Shown: positions 26,668 through 35,772 of the stretch, in pieces | Layout of the letters: the number at the start of each line of letters is the position of its first letter | How positions within the stretch are numbered: the stretch's first letter is position 1 | NCBI GenBank assembly: GCA_052148155.1 | Contig: JBKQIY010000232.1 | Location: 1-56,217 of the forward strand | DNA: 56,217 nt | DNA from: JBBQER01 sp052148155 | GTDB lineage: Bacteria > Actinomycetota > Acidimicrobiia > IMCC26256 > PALSA-610 | Direction of reading: 5' to 3' | Translations under genes and position numbers: made by a program | Notes under the pieces: generated by a model | Databases searched by the model: none | Told to the model about the DNA's origin: nothing | What the model saw: the letters and a program-made list of their open reading frames with translations, nothing else

Positions 26668-27057
26668 TCACGTACGATCAGTCGCGGGCGGGCCGTAGAA
26701 GGCCACCGGCCACGGTTCGGGACGTTTCGGTACTTCAGCGTCGTCCACATTCAGCCGGCAGGCCGTTGCGGCATTCGGGGCTCGGTCGACCTCGACGCGA
26801 CTCCGCCACGCTTCGATAACCGAGGCGCCGTGCTCGCACCACCGTTGCCGATCCATGATTCCGGCCCACTGCTCCGGCAGACCGAACGCGAGCTGATGCA
26901 CTTCTTTGGCGGTGAACGGCCCGGCGACGTCGCGACCTGCGTCGACCCCAGTGCGTCGCCGCCACCTGCGCAGCTCATCGAGCGTCCTCACAACCCGTTT
27001 ATCGGGCAGGCGGACGGTCCGCTTAATTGCCCCAAGAGCGGTCGGCCGCGCCCGCAT
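26668..27057 (-). CDS. Hypothetical protein
   Basis: 129 residues from MRARPTALGAIKRTV. Composition looks coding: a basic N-terminus, a probable helical stretch RTLDELRRWRRRTGVD, then EVHQLAFGLPEQWAGIMDR and RQRWCEHGASVIEAWRSR. It ends with a proline-rich tail. I recognise no domain. There is no signal peptide or membrane helix. It lies between the ABC operon and the GH38 gene on the same strand. The frame is open upstream to 27405, but that part overlaps the GH38 coding region in another frame and is unlikely to be used. Confidence 0.45.
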   Translation of the reverse strand: MRARPTALGAIKRTVRLPDKRVVRTLDELRRWRRRTGVDAGRDVAGPFTAKEVHQLAFGLPEQWAGIMDRQRWCEHGASVIEAWRSRVEVDRAPNAATACRLNVDDAEVPKRPEPWPVAFYGPPATDRT

Positions 27058-27188
27058 CGACGCGGAACTCCGCAGGAAGCTCCGAAGGGAGGCAGACGAA
27101 TGCGCTGAGTGCCGCGGGTCAGGTGTTCGTAAGCATCGATGGTTGCCCGCTGCCCGTTTGAGCGGTGTCGAAGAGTCGATACATCGGG

Positions 27189-28940
27189 TCACAAGGTGAG
27201 GATCTCGGGCGGTACCCGCAGTGGTTGAGGTTGCAGCCAGAACCGGTTCATGAAACGACCGTGATCGGTGTAGGAGTATTCGACTCGGGCGACACGCCGG
27301 ATCGGATCGTGCAACGCGTACGGCGGACTTCGTCGCAACGTGATCCGCAGGCAGTCCGGGCCGAGGTCGTAGGACCAGACGCGCCCCCAGATTGGACCGT
27401 CCCACTCTCCTCCTGGCATCTCACCGTCCGCCTCTGAAAACCGGTCCAACAGGCGGGCGTCGAGCAACTCGAAGGGAATGACGAGTTTGAGGGCACGGTC
27501 GCGCTCGTGCCAGTGGCCCCACACCTCGATGAGGCCGTCCGGTCCGCCCGCGCACGACAGCTGCGATGCCGCGGAGGCGGCGACCTCGGGTCCGTAGCGA
27601 ACTAATGAATGACCCCATGTGTCGGAGCCGTCTTCGACGACGATCATGCGAACGTCAGGTGGGGGCGGTTCGAGCACGGGCGGCTGCCCGTTGATCGGCG
27701 ACCAGCGCAACTCTCGTTCTTCGTTGGGGGCGAGCACGATTCGGACGAGGGCGTTGAGGCGCCATGAGGTGCCGTGCTGTTCGACCTTGCGGAGTATCGC
27801 GTCGTGGCCTTCCACCTCGATCGCGGCCGCCATGCGTGCCGAGATCCACGAGACGTCCATCCAGCCGTCCCATGAGGTGCCCAGTGTTTCGCGGACCAGC
27901 ACTGGGCGACCCTGATCGATGCGGTGCCGCGCGATGAACGTCGGCGCGGCGTTCGGTCCTGGTATGGGGCTGCGCAGCTCTTGCTCAACGGCCCCGAGAT
28001 CGATCGCTGCTTCGTCGTAGACGCCCTCGATGCACGAGCCGGCCAAGACGTCGTGGAACTGCCAGAACAGCAGCGGTTCCCACATTTCGATCGGTGCACC
28101 GCGCTGCAGGAGCTGTCGTTCGAGGTGGCGCATTCGTTCCTTGAACGACACCAGAGTCGCGTAGCAGCCGCGGGCGTGATGGACGAGATCGCCGCGGATG
28201 ACGGGAAGGTCATCGTCATGCACCTTCGCATCCCAGGACTCGATCGTTCCGTGGCGGCCGGTACCACGAGTACAGAAACCGTCGACTGTCGAGAGATGCG
28301 CACGGGTCGGTCCACCGCCGTGATTGCCGACGCCGTACAGGCAAAGCCCGGACGGATCGGCAATCGGCTCGCCCGCGTACTGTTGAAGTCGTGCAACTCG
28401 AACCCGGGCTCCATCGCGACCTTCCCACACAAACAGCGCCGGCAGTCCCGACTCGGCGAGCGAAGGTCGTGTGATCACGTAGGTCGTCATTCCTGCCTCG
28501 ACCAGAACTCCCGGCAGCCAATCAGGATGCCCAAAGGTGTCCGGCGAGAAACCGATCGTGCATCGCCGACCCGCCAGTTCTTCGAAGACCTGCTGGCCCA
28601 ACACGCCTTGTCGACGCACAGACTCGGGCGAAGCGCCGAACAGATCGGCTTCCACCCACCAGCCACCGACAGGCTCCCAACGGCCGGTCTCGACGAAGCC
28701 GCGAATGCGGCGGACCAGCCCAGGGTCGTCGTGAGCGAGCCACTGGTACACGACGGCCTGACTCATCACGAACGACGCGGCCGGATGCTCCTCCAACAGC
28801 TCAACCGCAGCCCGCGCGGTATCGAGCGCCTCGATCCGCGCTTCACGCGGACCCCACACCCACGCGAGGTCAAGATGCGCGTGACCCACGAACGTCGTCA
28901 CGTCCGGTCCCGTGACTTGTGCGCGTGCCTGCTCAGCCAT
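27189..28940 (-). CDS. GH38-type alpha-mannosidase-like hydrolase
   Basis: 583 residues. The N-terminus has the zinc-site motif GHAHLDLAWVWG. GGWWVEADLFGASPE holds the likely nucleophilic aspartate and the Pro/Glu pair seen in GH38. FSPDTFGHPDWLP and LLFWQFHDVLAGSCIEGVY are the other family hallmarks. It should cleave alpha-mannosides or related glycans. At 583 residues it is shorter than the usual 800-1000, apparently with a reduced C-terminal beta-sandwich. No signal peptide is present, so it acts in the cytoplasm on short oligosaccharides or glycosides. It is divergent from a SIS-domain isomerase 89 bp away, which suggests a shared sugar route. Confidence 0.85.
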   Translation of the reverse strand: MAEQARAQVTGPDVTTFVGHAHLDLAWVWGPREARIEALDTARAAVELLEEHPAASFVMSQAVVYQWLAHDDPGLVRRIRGFVETGRWEPVGGWWVEADLFGASPESVRRQGVLGQQVFEELAGRRCTIGFSPDTFGHPDWLPGVLVEAGMTTYVITRPSLAESGLPALFVWEGRDGARVRVARLQQYAGEPIADPSGLCLYGVGNHGGGPTRAHLSTVDGFCTRGTGRHGTIESWDAKVHDDDLPVIRGDLVHHARGCYATLVSFKERMRHLERQLLQRGAPIEMWEPLLFWQFHDVLAGSCIEGVYDEAAIDLGAVEQELRSPIPGPNAAPTFIARHRIDQGRPVLVRETLGTSWDGWMDVSWISARMAAAIEVEGHDAILRKVEQHGTSWRLNALVRIVLAPNEERELRWSPINGQPPVLEPPPPDVRMIVVEDGSDTWGHSLVRYGPEVAASAASQLSCAGGPDGLIEVWGHWHERDRALKLVIPFELLDARLLDRFSEADGEMPGGEWDGPIWGRVWSYDLGPDCLRITLRRSPPYALHDPIRRVARVEYSYTDHGRFMNRFWLQPQPLRVPPEILTL

Positions 28941-29029
28941 GCCGAGCGACGAAGCATAATGAACGCGAACTCGACCGAACGGCCCGCGCACGTGAGCTGG
29001 TACGGCGGCCGGAGGCTGACGAGATTCAC

Positions 29030-29632
29030 ATGACTTCCATCACGACTCCGAACGAATCGGAAATCGCCCAGGCAGCGGCCCTGGCCGCCGCGTGCCTCAA
29101 CGCAAAAGGCGCGCTCTTCGTCGCCGGCAACGGCGGCAGTTTCGCCGACGCCCTGCACCTCGCCGGCGAACTCGCCAAGAACTTCGAACGCGACCGACCG
29201 CTGTCTGGCGAGCTCCGCGCCCGTCTCACCGAAGTGTCGGGCAGTACCGACATGGCCGACTGCCTCCAACAGGGGCTCCGAGTCGTCGTACTCGGAACCA
29301 ACCCGGTCCTCACGTCCGCCATCGACAACGACCTCACCCTCCGACATCTCGGATTCGCGCAAGAGCTATGCGCCCTCGGTCAGGCGAACGACACGCTGTT
29401 CGCTATCAGTACCAGCGGCCGGTCAAAGAACCTCATCAACGCCGCACACACCGCCCACGCGCTGCACATGCACGTCATCACTCTCACCGGACCCGAACCG
29501 AACACGCTGGCGCAACTTGCCGACGCCGCCATCCACGCGACCGGGGAGACCACCGCCACAATCCAAACGAACTACGTCGCCGCCTACCACCGGTTCTGCC
29601 AGCTGGTCGAACACGCAACCTTCGCGCCCTGA
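29030..29632 (+). CDS. SIS-domain phosphosugar isomerase (GmhA-like)
   Basis: 200 residues from MTSITTPNESEIAQA. The SIS pattern is complete: FVAGNGGSFADALHLAGELA is the phosphate-binding loop, followed by ISTSGRSKNLINAA and VITLTGPEPN. This order and length match sedoheptulose-7-phosphate isomerase GmhA, where GNGGSAADA and SxSGNS/R motifs contact the phosphate. It may make heptose phosphate or act on another ketose phosphate. No other heptose pathway gene is nearby. The ATG at 29030 is 14 bases after GGAGG, a long spacing. It is divergent from the GH38 gene. Confidence 0.85.
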   Translation: MTSITTPNESEIAQAAALAAACLNAKGALFVAGNGGSFADALHLAGELAKNFERDRPLSGELRARLTEVSGSTDMADCLQQGLRVVVLGTNPVLTSAIDNDLTLRHLGFAQELCALGQANDTLFAISTSGRSKNLINAAHTAHALHMHVITLTGPEPNTLAQLADAAIHATGETTATIQTNYVAAYHRFCQLVEHATFAP

Positions 29633-30110
29633 AGATCACCGTCCCGCGCGTGGCATGCGACCGCGACGCCGGGCCAGCGGCTCTCGTCGATGATCCAGCC
29701 ACGCAATTTGTGCGGTGCCCGGTCAACTCGATGCCGGGCCAGCGTCGCCGCAAGCCCGGTGTGCATCGCGTCGGCGTCGGCACGTGGCGTTTCGCCCGGC
29801 GCCGCCGGCGCTCCGACGCGGTGAGTCGACGCTGCCGATTTCGTGTTCGTCGACGCCCGGGAAGCCGCGAGCTTCGGGCGTCTGTTTGCGAACGCGCCTG
29901 CGTCGATCGAATGCTGGACTGATTGAACACGCCCAGCATTCGACGCGACGACGTTCGTGTCGGTGACGGGGAGCCGGTCAAACGACGTGGCTTGCCGGCG
30001 CACAGACGACGGCCTGATCGGTCGGTGAGGCTGTTCGGTTGCGTCGACGTGGACGACCGGGTGAGGGCGCGTCGTCACGTCCAGGCAGCCACGCTCGTCA
30101 CCAACTCGTG
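29633..30110. other. 478-bp gap between convergent genes
   Basis: Between the SIS isomerase and the phosphoesterase. The only structure I see is the hairpin at 29907-29943. No reading frame looks coding. Confidence 0.4.
29907..29943. terminator. Hairpin in convergent gap
   Basis: TCGAATGCTGG at 29907-29917 pairs perfectly with CCAGCATTCGA at 29933-29943 around a 15-base loop. It lies between convergent genes, 275 bp after the isomerase stop and 170 bp after the phosphoesterase stop, so it may end transcripts from either side. No T-run is present. Confidence 0.4.
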
Positions 30111-31829
30111 TCAGGGTCCGGGCTGGCCGATCGTGATTGGTGCGGTCGCCGCCGAGGAAAGGCCGACACCGCGCGAGTTGACGGCCGCGATCGTGAACGT
30201 GAAACGACCGTCGCTGAGCCCGCGCAACGTCTGAGATGTGGTGGCGGCGTCAAACGTTCGAGGCGTTCCCGCGACACCGTTGTGTGAGGGGGTAACTCGA
30301 TACCCGATGATTGGGGATCCACCGGCACTCAACGGCGCCAGCCACGTCACGATTGCTTGCCGATCGCCGGGGATAGTGGATCGTGCGGTGGGCGCAAAGG
30401 GAACGATGCTCGTCAGGGTCGTCTTCGGGTGAACGGAGAGGATGACAGGAGGACGCGGAGCCTGGTTGAAGTCGAAGTCCGACGCGAGATCGCCGAGGAC
30501 GCTCACGTTCTCGCGAACGTCGGGACGTGGGTCGGGGCGGCCGTCCGTCTTGGGATCGAGGCGCTGGCCATTCAGGAAGTCGTCTTCAATAAACGCGTCG
30601 TAGGCGTCGAAGCTGAGGATCTGATGGTCGATGTAACCAGCTTTGGCGTAGGGACTGATGACGATTCCCGGGACGCGCAGACCGTAACCGTTCTCGTCGA
30701 CTTTGGGCGGCACGACATTGTCGTAGAAGCCGCCCCAGTCGTCCCATGCCAGGAATATGGCGGTCGATGACCAGTCCGGACTGCGCATGACTGCGTTGAC
30801 GAGACTCGTCACGTATGACTGTCCAGCGCTGACCGACCAGGGCGGGTGTTCGCTGACATCGGCCGAGGGGATGACCCAGGAGACTTCGGGAAGCGTTCCC
30901 TTCCTGGCGTCCGAGTAGAAGTTCGCGACCGACTGGATATTGCCGATCTGTTTGTCACTGTGGACCGTGTCGAAGTAGGGCAACGGATTCCAGATCCCGG
31001 GGGTGCGCGGATCTTGGCGTACTGGCGCGCAGCTAATGACGTTGTCGTTCTGGCAGTCAGGCTCGGTGCCGGTGGTTACGAAGTATCGCCAGGAGACGTT
31101 GTCCTTGTGCAAGAGGTAGGTAAGGTCCGTCCACGCGTAGATCGGTGTACGCGGCGTGCCGAGCGGATACCGCCGCGCCAGCGTCGGCGGATATGGCCGA
31201 CTTTGGCTCAACGAGTTGACACAACTGCTCGGCACATCAGGCCGTGAGCACGTCGCGGACCATTCGGAAACCATGAACAGATGGGACGGCAAACTCCACG
31301 ACGTCGTGGGTTCGAACATGTGGTCTTGGAGTACGAAGTCGCTCGCGTACGTCCAGTAGTTCGGGATGTCGCTTTGGGTGTGGTAACCCATCACATCCAT
31401 CGGGCCAGCTGCGCAGTCGGGATCCTCCAGATCTGCGCACTGTTTCTGTGCGCTTTCGAAGGCCGAAATGAATCCGTTCATCTTTCCGCGATCTTCGTCG
31501 CGCACCGACGCCGGGTCGCCGTGCGGGCCGCCACCCTGGACATCGGCATGATTCACGTAGGGGCGCTGACAGTGCCCGGTCTCGGGGTTCGGGACACACA
31601 CCGTCGGCACACCGTGCTTCATGGGGATGCCATCGGCTCCGGGAAACGTCCCGAAGTAGCTGTCGAACGAACGGTTCTCCTGCATGATCACGATGATGTG
31701 CCGGATCTTGTGAATACCTACCGGTGCCGCAGATCGTCCGACCACACGGCGAGCAGGACTGCATGCCGTCGCGAAGACGCAGACAAGGGCGGCACACAAC
31801 ACGGCCTTCTTCGGCCGCCCGACACGCAC
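30111..31829 (-). CDS. Secreted phosphoesterase/phospholipase C family protein with Fn3 domain
   Basis: 572 residues from a GTG preceded by GGAGGA. A signal peptide ends near VFATACSPA, an imperfect lipobox, so it may be lipid-anchored. The catalytic domain begins RHIIVIMQENRSFDSYFG, the hallmark of bacterial phospholipase C/acid phosphatases. Further motifs are VLQDHMFEPTTSWSLPSH, EVSWVIPSAD and FLAWDDWGGFYDNV. A fibronectin type III-like domain of about 95 residues (VTWLAPLSAGGSPIIGYRV) closes the chain. It probably releases phosphate or head groups from extracellular phospholipids or phosphomonoesters. The attached Fn3 domain likely aids surface or polymer binding. Confidence 0.9.
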   Translation of the reverse strand: MRVGRPKKAVLCAALVCVFATACSPARRVVGRSAAPVGIHKIRHIIVIMQENRSFDSYFGTFPGADGIPMKHGVPTVCVPNPETGHCQRPYVNHADVQGGGPHGDPASVRDEDRGKMNGFISAFESAQKQCADLEDPDCAAGPMDVMGYHTQSDIPNYWTYASDFVLQDHMFEPTTSWSLPSHLFMVSEWSATCSRPDVPSSCVNSLSQSRPYPPTLARRYPLGTPRTPIYAWTDLTYLLHKDNVSWRYFVTTGTEPDCQNDNVISCAPVRQDPRTPGIWNPLPYFDTVHSDKQIGNIQSVANFYSDARKGTLPEVSWVIPSADVSEHPPWSVSAGQSYVTSLVNAVMRSPDWSSTAIFLAWDDWGGFYDNVVPPKVDENGYGLRVPGIVISPYAKAGYIDHQILSFDAYDAFIEDDFLNGQRLDPKTDGRPDPRPDVRENVSVLGDLASDFDFNQAPRPPVILSVHPKTTLTSIVPFAPTARSTIPGDRQAIVTWLAPLSAGGSPIIGYRVTPSHNGVAGTPRTFDAATTSQTLRGLSDGRFTFTIAAVNSRGVGLSSAATAPITIGQPGP

Positions 31830-32024
31830 TCTGGATCCTCCCGCCGCCCGCACCGCGAAGCTTCTCAGATCACCGCCGCGGTCCGTACAACCTTGACGCG
31901 AGCTTGACGCGAACCTGACAACAGCGCCGAAACCTGCATGGTCAAGCGGCAACACGGTAAACCCAACAGGTTGCTCCTCGTACGGACGTCTCCGCCTCGG
32001 CCAGAATTCAGGCCCGCCGCGCGG

Positions 32025-32285
32025 CTAGTTGAACGAATCGCCACCCTCAGGAACCGGTTCAGGTGCGGCAACCGTCGACGGCACGGTCCGTTCCCCATCG
32101 CGGGACGCGTCGACGTCGAGAGCCAGGGCCGAACTGACCTCCGCTCGCAGCGCGTCCTGCCACGACCGGAGCTGGCCTCTCACGGCGCCAATCTTGCGTG
32201 CTGCCTTCGGAAGTTCCGTCGGCCCTAAAAACATGCAGGCGACCGCCAAGATCATCAGAATTTTTTCCGGCCCGAGGTCGAACAT
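32025..32285 (-). CDS. Sec-independent translocase TatA/TatB-type subunit
   Basis: 86 residues: a short N-terminus (MFDLGPEKI), one membrane helix (LMILAVACMFLG), then PTELPKAARKIGAVRGQLRS as an amphipathic helix, and a variable acidic tail. GP before the LP turn is the universal TatA/B hinge. The phosphoesterase gene follows on the same strand, but it lacks an obvious twin-arginine signal. TatA and TatB are hard to separate by sequence; the FDLGPEK opening favours TatB. The frame extends to 32345 but the added residues look non-coding. Confidence 0.82.
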   Translation of the reverse strand: MFDLGPEKILMILAVACMFLGPTELPKAARKIGAVRGQLRSWQDALRAEVSSALALDVDASRDGERTVPSTVAAPEPVPEGGDSFN

Positions 32286-32375
32286 AGCCACGCTCCAGTC
32301 GGCGACACCCAGTGTTCGTACCGGCCCTGCGCAGCGGATGGACACCGCGGGGCTGATGATCGCCTCCCGAATGCC

Positions 32376-33016
32376 TTGTCAGACGATCGAGACGGCACCG
32401 AGGCGCCGATCGTGAGCGCTGCTGCCGTCCCGGGCGGGTACCTGCTCGTCGGCGCGGACGGCGGAGTGTTCACGTTCGGCACCGCTCGATTCTCGGCCAG
32501 CCTCGCCGGTCAACCGCTGGGGCGACCCGATCGTGGGGGTTGCGCCAACCTGGGCTGACGACGGCTGTGGGCTCATCGATTCGACTGGCCATGTATTTCC
32601 GTTTGGGCACGCGAAATTCTTGGGGGACCCGCCGAGCATTGGCGTCGCCGGTGCCTCTGTGGCTGGGATCGTCGAGCAGGACAACGTCTTCGATCGCACC
32701 GACGCTGATGGTTATCTCATGGCATCTGGCAACGGGCCCGTCGACGCCTTTGGAACCGCAAATCAATTCGGGTGACGCGAGTCGGGTCGCGCTCACGGCA
32801 CCCATACGAGGAATCGTGACCGCGACGAGCGGCTACTACCTCTTCGCGAGCGAAGGCGGCCTGTTCGGCTGCGGCGAGCCGTACAACCGCGGCATGGCGA
32901 ACGAACAGCTGAACGCACCAGTCACCGCAATTGTCGTGCAGTTCTGTTTCGCGATGACCGCAATCGAGGCTTCTTGGCGCACCATCGATTACGCGCGCAA
33001 TTTGACGCTGCGCTGA
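32376..33016 (+). pseudogene. Frameshifted relic of a GGIFTFG-repeat secreted protein
   Basis: Three consecutive frames carry one continuous protein like the repeat protein at 34867. Frame one reads GGYLLVGADGGVFTFGTARF to about 32510. Frame two reads VGVAPTWADDGCGLIDSTGH and GYLMASGNGPVDAFGTANQF to about 32773. Frame three reads TSGYYLFASEGGLFGCGEP to the stop at 33016. Each shift is explained by one extra G in a G-run (TGGGGC near 32519, CGGGT near 32771). No signal peptide remains. Its last 28 bases overlap the convergent esterase gene. It is a decayed paralogue or an assembly-error victim. Confidence 0.75.
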
Positions 33017-34218
33017 GCGGGTGTGTCTGCGAGGTGGTACGGCTGAGGAATGGCCGCTTGGTCGTGTTGGCTGAACCAGCGAGAAACCCACGGCAGTGAC
33101 ACGTACAGGTCCTTCCGCCACGACGCGTAGTTGTGGCCTTGGTGGGGAAAGATGTGAACCTCGACCGGTACGTTCCGTTCGTCAAGAAGTTGGCGGGCAT
33201 CGATGCACGTCTGGACACTTGACGGGTCGCTGGTGCCAGCATCGCAATACACGCCGAGTGACCGGTCGATCGGCACAGTCGGGATGTAGTCGCGTGGCGT
33301 GTTCGCGCGCCGCAACGCGTCGTTTCCTCCCCACAACGACCCGCTGTACATGCTCTCGATCGGCCCGAGAGATCCGGAGTGCATCACGGCAGCCGAGAAG
33401 ATGTTCTGATGTCGGAGCATCAGGTTGAGGGCACAGTAACCGCCCGTCGACATGCCGCCGATGGCACGGCCGGCCGGTGTGGCGATCGTGCGATAGTGGC
33501 GGTCGATCCAGCTCGTGACGTCATAGGTGAGATAGGTCTGTACCTGAGGACCGCCGACAATATTCTGGCATTCGGTGTCGCGGGTGTATCCGCCGTTGAC
33601 GTCCGGCAGCACGACAATGAACGGCGTAATGACCTCATGAGCAAGCAGATAGTCCATCGCCCGGTCGATGAAACCGCCCCGCAACCAGTCTGCGGCGACA
33701 CCCGGCGAACCGTGCAACATGTACAACACAGGAAATCGGCGGGTTCGCTGCGCGGGGTCGAAATAGGCGCGGGGCAGGTACACGTACCCGCGGCGCGAGA
33801 TACCTGACCGCGGTCCGGACAAGACGACACGCACAACGACGCCATGGGCCGGCAGACCGCCACCCGACTCGGCGATGCGCATCAGCTGCGACACGTTGCT
33901 CGTACCGATCATGTCCGGCGAGTAGTGACCCCCAAGAGCCGAGAACGACGGGATGTAGGAAAAGTGGCGGTTAACCGCATCCGCGACGCTCGCGGTCGCG
34001 AGCAACAAGGCCAAGACGGCCGAACACACAGCAAGGAACGTCCGGCGTCGGCGGGTCAGCCGGAACCGTGCCTTGACTGCAGGTACGCATACCGCGACGA
34101 AGACCACGACGAGCGCAACCGTTGCACAAACGAGCACGACCTCGAACCAAAGCGACAACAACACCGAACCGCGGGTGAAGTCAGGCACCTGGTGCAGCGG
34201 AGAGCCTGATGGCGACAT
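32989..34218 (-). CDS. Antigen-85/esterase-D-like alpha/beta hydrolase, membrane-anchored
   Basis: 409 residues. Two or three N-terminal membrane helices (SVLLSLWFEVVLVCATVALV; AVCSAVLALLLATAS) are followed by an exported catalytic domain. It has RFPVLYMLHGSPGVAADWL, an oxyanion region, the nucleophile elbow GGMSTGGYCALN, and the catalytic histidine in FPHQGHNYASWRK. The best family match is the esterase/mycolyltransferase group that includes antigen 85, though classical Ag85 substrates would not be expected in a bacterium lacking mycolates. ATG at 34218 is preferred; upstream sequence in frame is non-coding. It probably modifies envelope lipids or polyesters. Confidence 0.83.
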   Translation of the reverse strand: MSPSGSPLHQVPDFTRGSVLLSLWFEVVLVCATVALVVVFVAVCVPAVKARFRLTRRRRTFLAVCSAVLALLLATASVADAVNRHFSYIPSFSALGGHYSPDMIGTSNVSQLMRIAESGGGLPAHGVVVRVVLSGPRSGISRRGYVYLPRAYFDPAQRTRRFPVLYMLHGSPGVAADWLRGGFIDRAMDYLLAHEVITPFIVVLPDVNGGYTRDTECQNIVGGPQVQTYLTYDVTSWIDRHYRTIATPAGRAIGGMSTGGYCALNLMLRHQNIFSAAVMHSGSLGPIESMYSGSLWGGNDALRRANTPRDYIPTVPIDRSLGVYCDAGTSDPSSVQTCIDARQLLDERNVPVEVHIFPHQGHNYASWRKDLYVSLPWVSRWFSQHDQAAIPQPYHLADTPAQRSVKLRA

Positions 34219-34866
34219 CCGGTAGCAACGCCTCCTCACGACCGGACGATGCCCAAATACGCCGCTTCCCGCGCGGCGGGTCGTACCGAATATCGCCACG
34301 ATCGCACGGTTCGTAAAGCGAGTCGGTGACTCGTCTGTCAAAGTTTGGTCAAAGTGGAGAAGGAAGCGGGTGCGTTCGGGGCAATGATCGCTCGTCGTGG
34401 TCGACCGAGACGTCGAGTCCGCAACCCATGCAGACAGTAAGCGCGTGGCGCGATTTGACTGCGCAGGGCGCGTACTGCGTGCCATGCGAGAAGGTCCCCA
34501 AACGCGCGATCTCGAGCGTGACTGAGCGCGGCTCGCGGGCTGGGTCTCCCGTTCATCGGCGAGCCGGGACGGTCGGACGGCGGGCCAGGCAAGGCGGAAC
34601 AACGATTCGCCTTGTCGCGTCGACGTCGTTCCGACCGTTCGAGACGATTGCACGCACGACCTCGACCACGGAGCTGGTCCGAGGTTCCGCACGCGCTGAC
34701 ACGCGCGACGCAACGCTGTCGCGACCAAGCAACGCCTGTCGAGGTCGAGTCGCGCGTCAGGGTTGTGGTGCAGTTGCGAAGGTGACGCCGGAACTCGTTC
34801 GCGGGCAGCCCGTCGCGGCGATGTGGGCAGCATGCACGGCTAGGTTGGATTGCGAAGGGGGTTTCG
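34219..34866. other. 648-bp divergent gap, nothing recognised
   Basis: Between the esterase and the GGIFTFG-repeat protein. All frames look random and arginine-rich. It must hold promoters for both genes, but no clear -35/-10 pair or palindrome stood out. Confidence 0.35.
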
Positions 34867-35772
34867 GTGTCGGGGTCGAAACGCAGACGGTGTCGGCGAA
34901 GGATCGGCGTCTCCGCGATCCTCGCGATCATCGGGCTGGTCGCGCTGGTCGGAGTTCCGACACTCGGTGCGGCGTCTGTGATCGCCGTCGGGAATCGCTG
35001 GCCTCCCGACGTGGTGAGCGGTTTTTCGACTCCGACGGCTCAAGGGTTCTGGCTGTTGTACGCGGATGGCTATGTCGCCACAAATGGCGACGCGCGCTAC
35101 TACGGCAGCGCACTACCAATACCGTTGAATGGCCCTATCGTCGGCGGCGCGGTCGCGCGAACCGGCACCGGATACTGGCTGGTCGGCAACGACGGTGGCA
35201 TCTTCACCTACGGCAGCGCGCGGTTCTACGGAAGTATGGGTGCCGCACACCTGAATCAGTCGGTGTTCTCGATGGCGCTCACCAAGGATGGACGCGGATA
35301 CTGGCTCGTTGCCCGTGACGGCGGCATCTTCACGTTCGGTGATGCGCATTTCTACGGTTCGACCGGCGGCGTGAGATTGCGCCAACCGATCGTCGGTATC
35401 ACCAGAAGCGAGTCGGGGAAGGGCTATCGGTTGGTCGCACGTGATGGCGGCATCTTCACGTTCGGCGACGCGCGCTTCTTCGGAAGTCTGCCGAGCCGTG
35501 GCGTGAACGTCACCGACGTCGCGGGCATGGCACGGACACCGACGGGCAGCGGGTACTGGATCGCGCGGAACAACGGGCAGGTGTACGCGTTCGGGCAAGC
35601 GCTCGTCTTCCGCGCTTACGTCGCGTCGAGTTGCGATCCTGTGACTGCGATCTTTTCCGATCCGGTCCGCCAAGGATACCGTCTGGTCATGCGCTCTGGC
35701 GCAACGATTTCCTTCGGCGCGTTCGGTAGCCACGCTACCGGCACCGTCATCAACTGTCGCGCCACACAATGA
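34867..35772 (+). CDS. Secreted protein of GGIFTFG repeats
   Basis: 301 residues from a GTG preceded by GAAGGGGG. A signal peptide or anchor (IGVSAILAIIGLVALVGV) is followed by five or six repeats of about 46 residues with the consensus GYWLVARDGGIFTFGDA, FYGS, PIVG. Such tryptophan- and glycine-rich repeats are common in actinobacterial secreted proteins and are thought to form a beta-propeller-like fold. They usually accompany hydrolase or adhesion domains. Here the repeats form the entire mature protein, so it is a binding or structural module. A frameshifted paralogue lies 2 kb upstream at 32376-33016. Confidence 0.8.
   Translation: MSGSKRRRCRRRIGVSAILAIIGLVALVGVPTLGAASVIAVGNRWPPDVVSGFSTPTAQGFWLLYADGYVATNGDARYYGSALPIPLNGPIVGGAVARTGTGYWLVGNDGGIFTYGSARFYGSMGAAHLNQSVFSMALTKDGRGYWLVARDGGIFTFGDAHFYGSTGGVRLRQPIVGITRSESGKGYRLVARDGGIFTFGDARFFGSLPSRGVNVTDVAGMARTPTGSGYWIARNNGQVYAFGQALVFRAYVASSCDPVTAIFSDPVRQGYRLVMRSGATISFGAFGSHATGTVINCRATQ

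Noticed and set aside
34219..34833. N-terminal extension of the antigen-85-like esterase
   Set aside because: The added residues look random and would fill the divergent promoter region; the ATG at 34218 precedes clear membrane helices.
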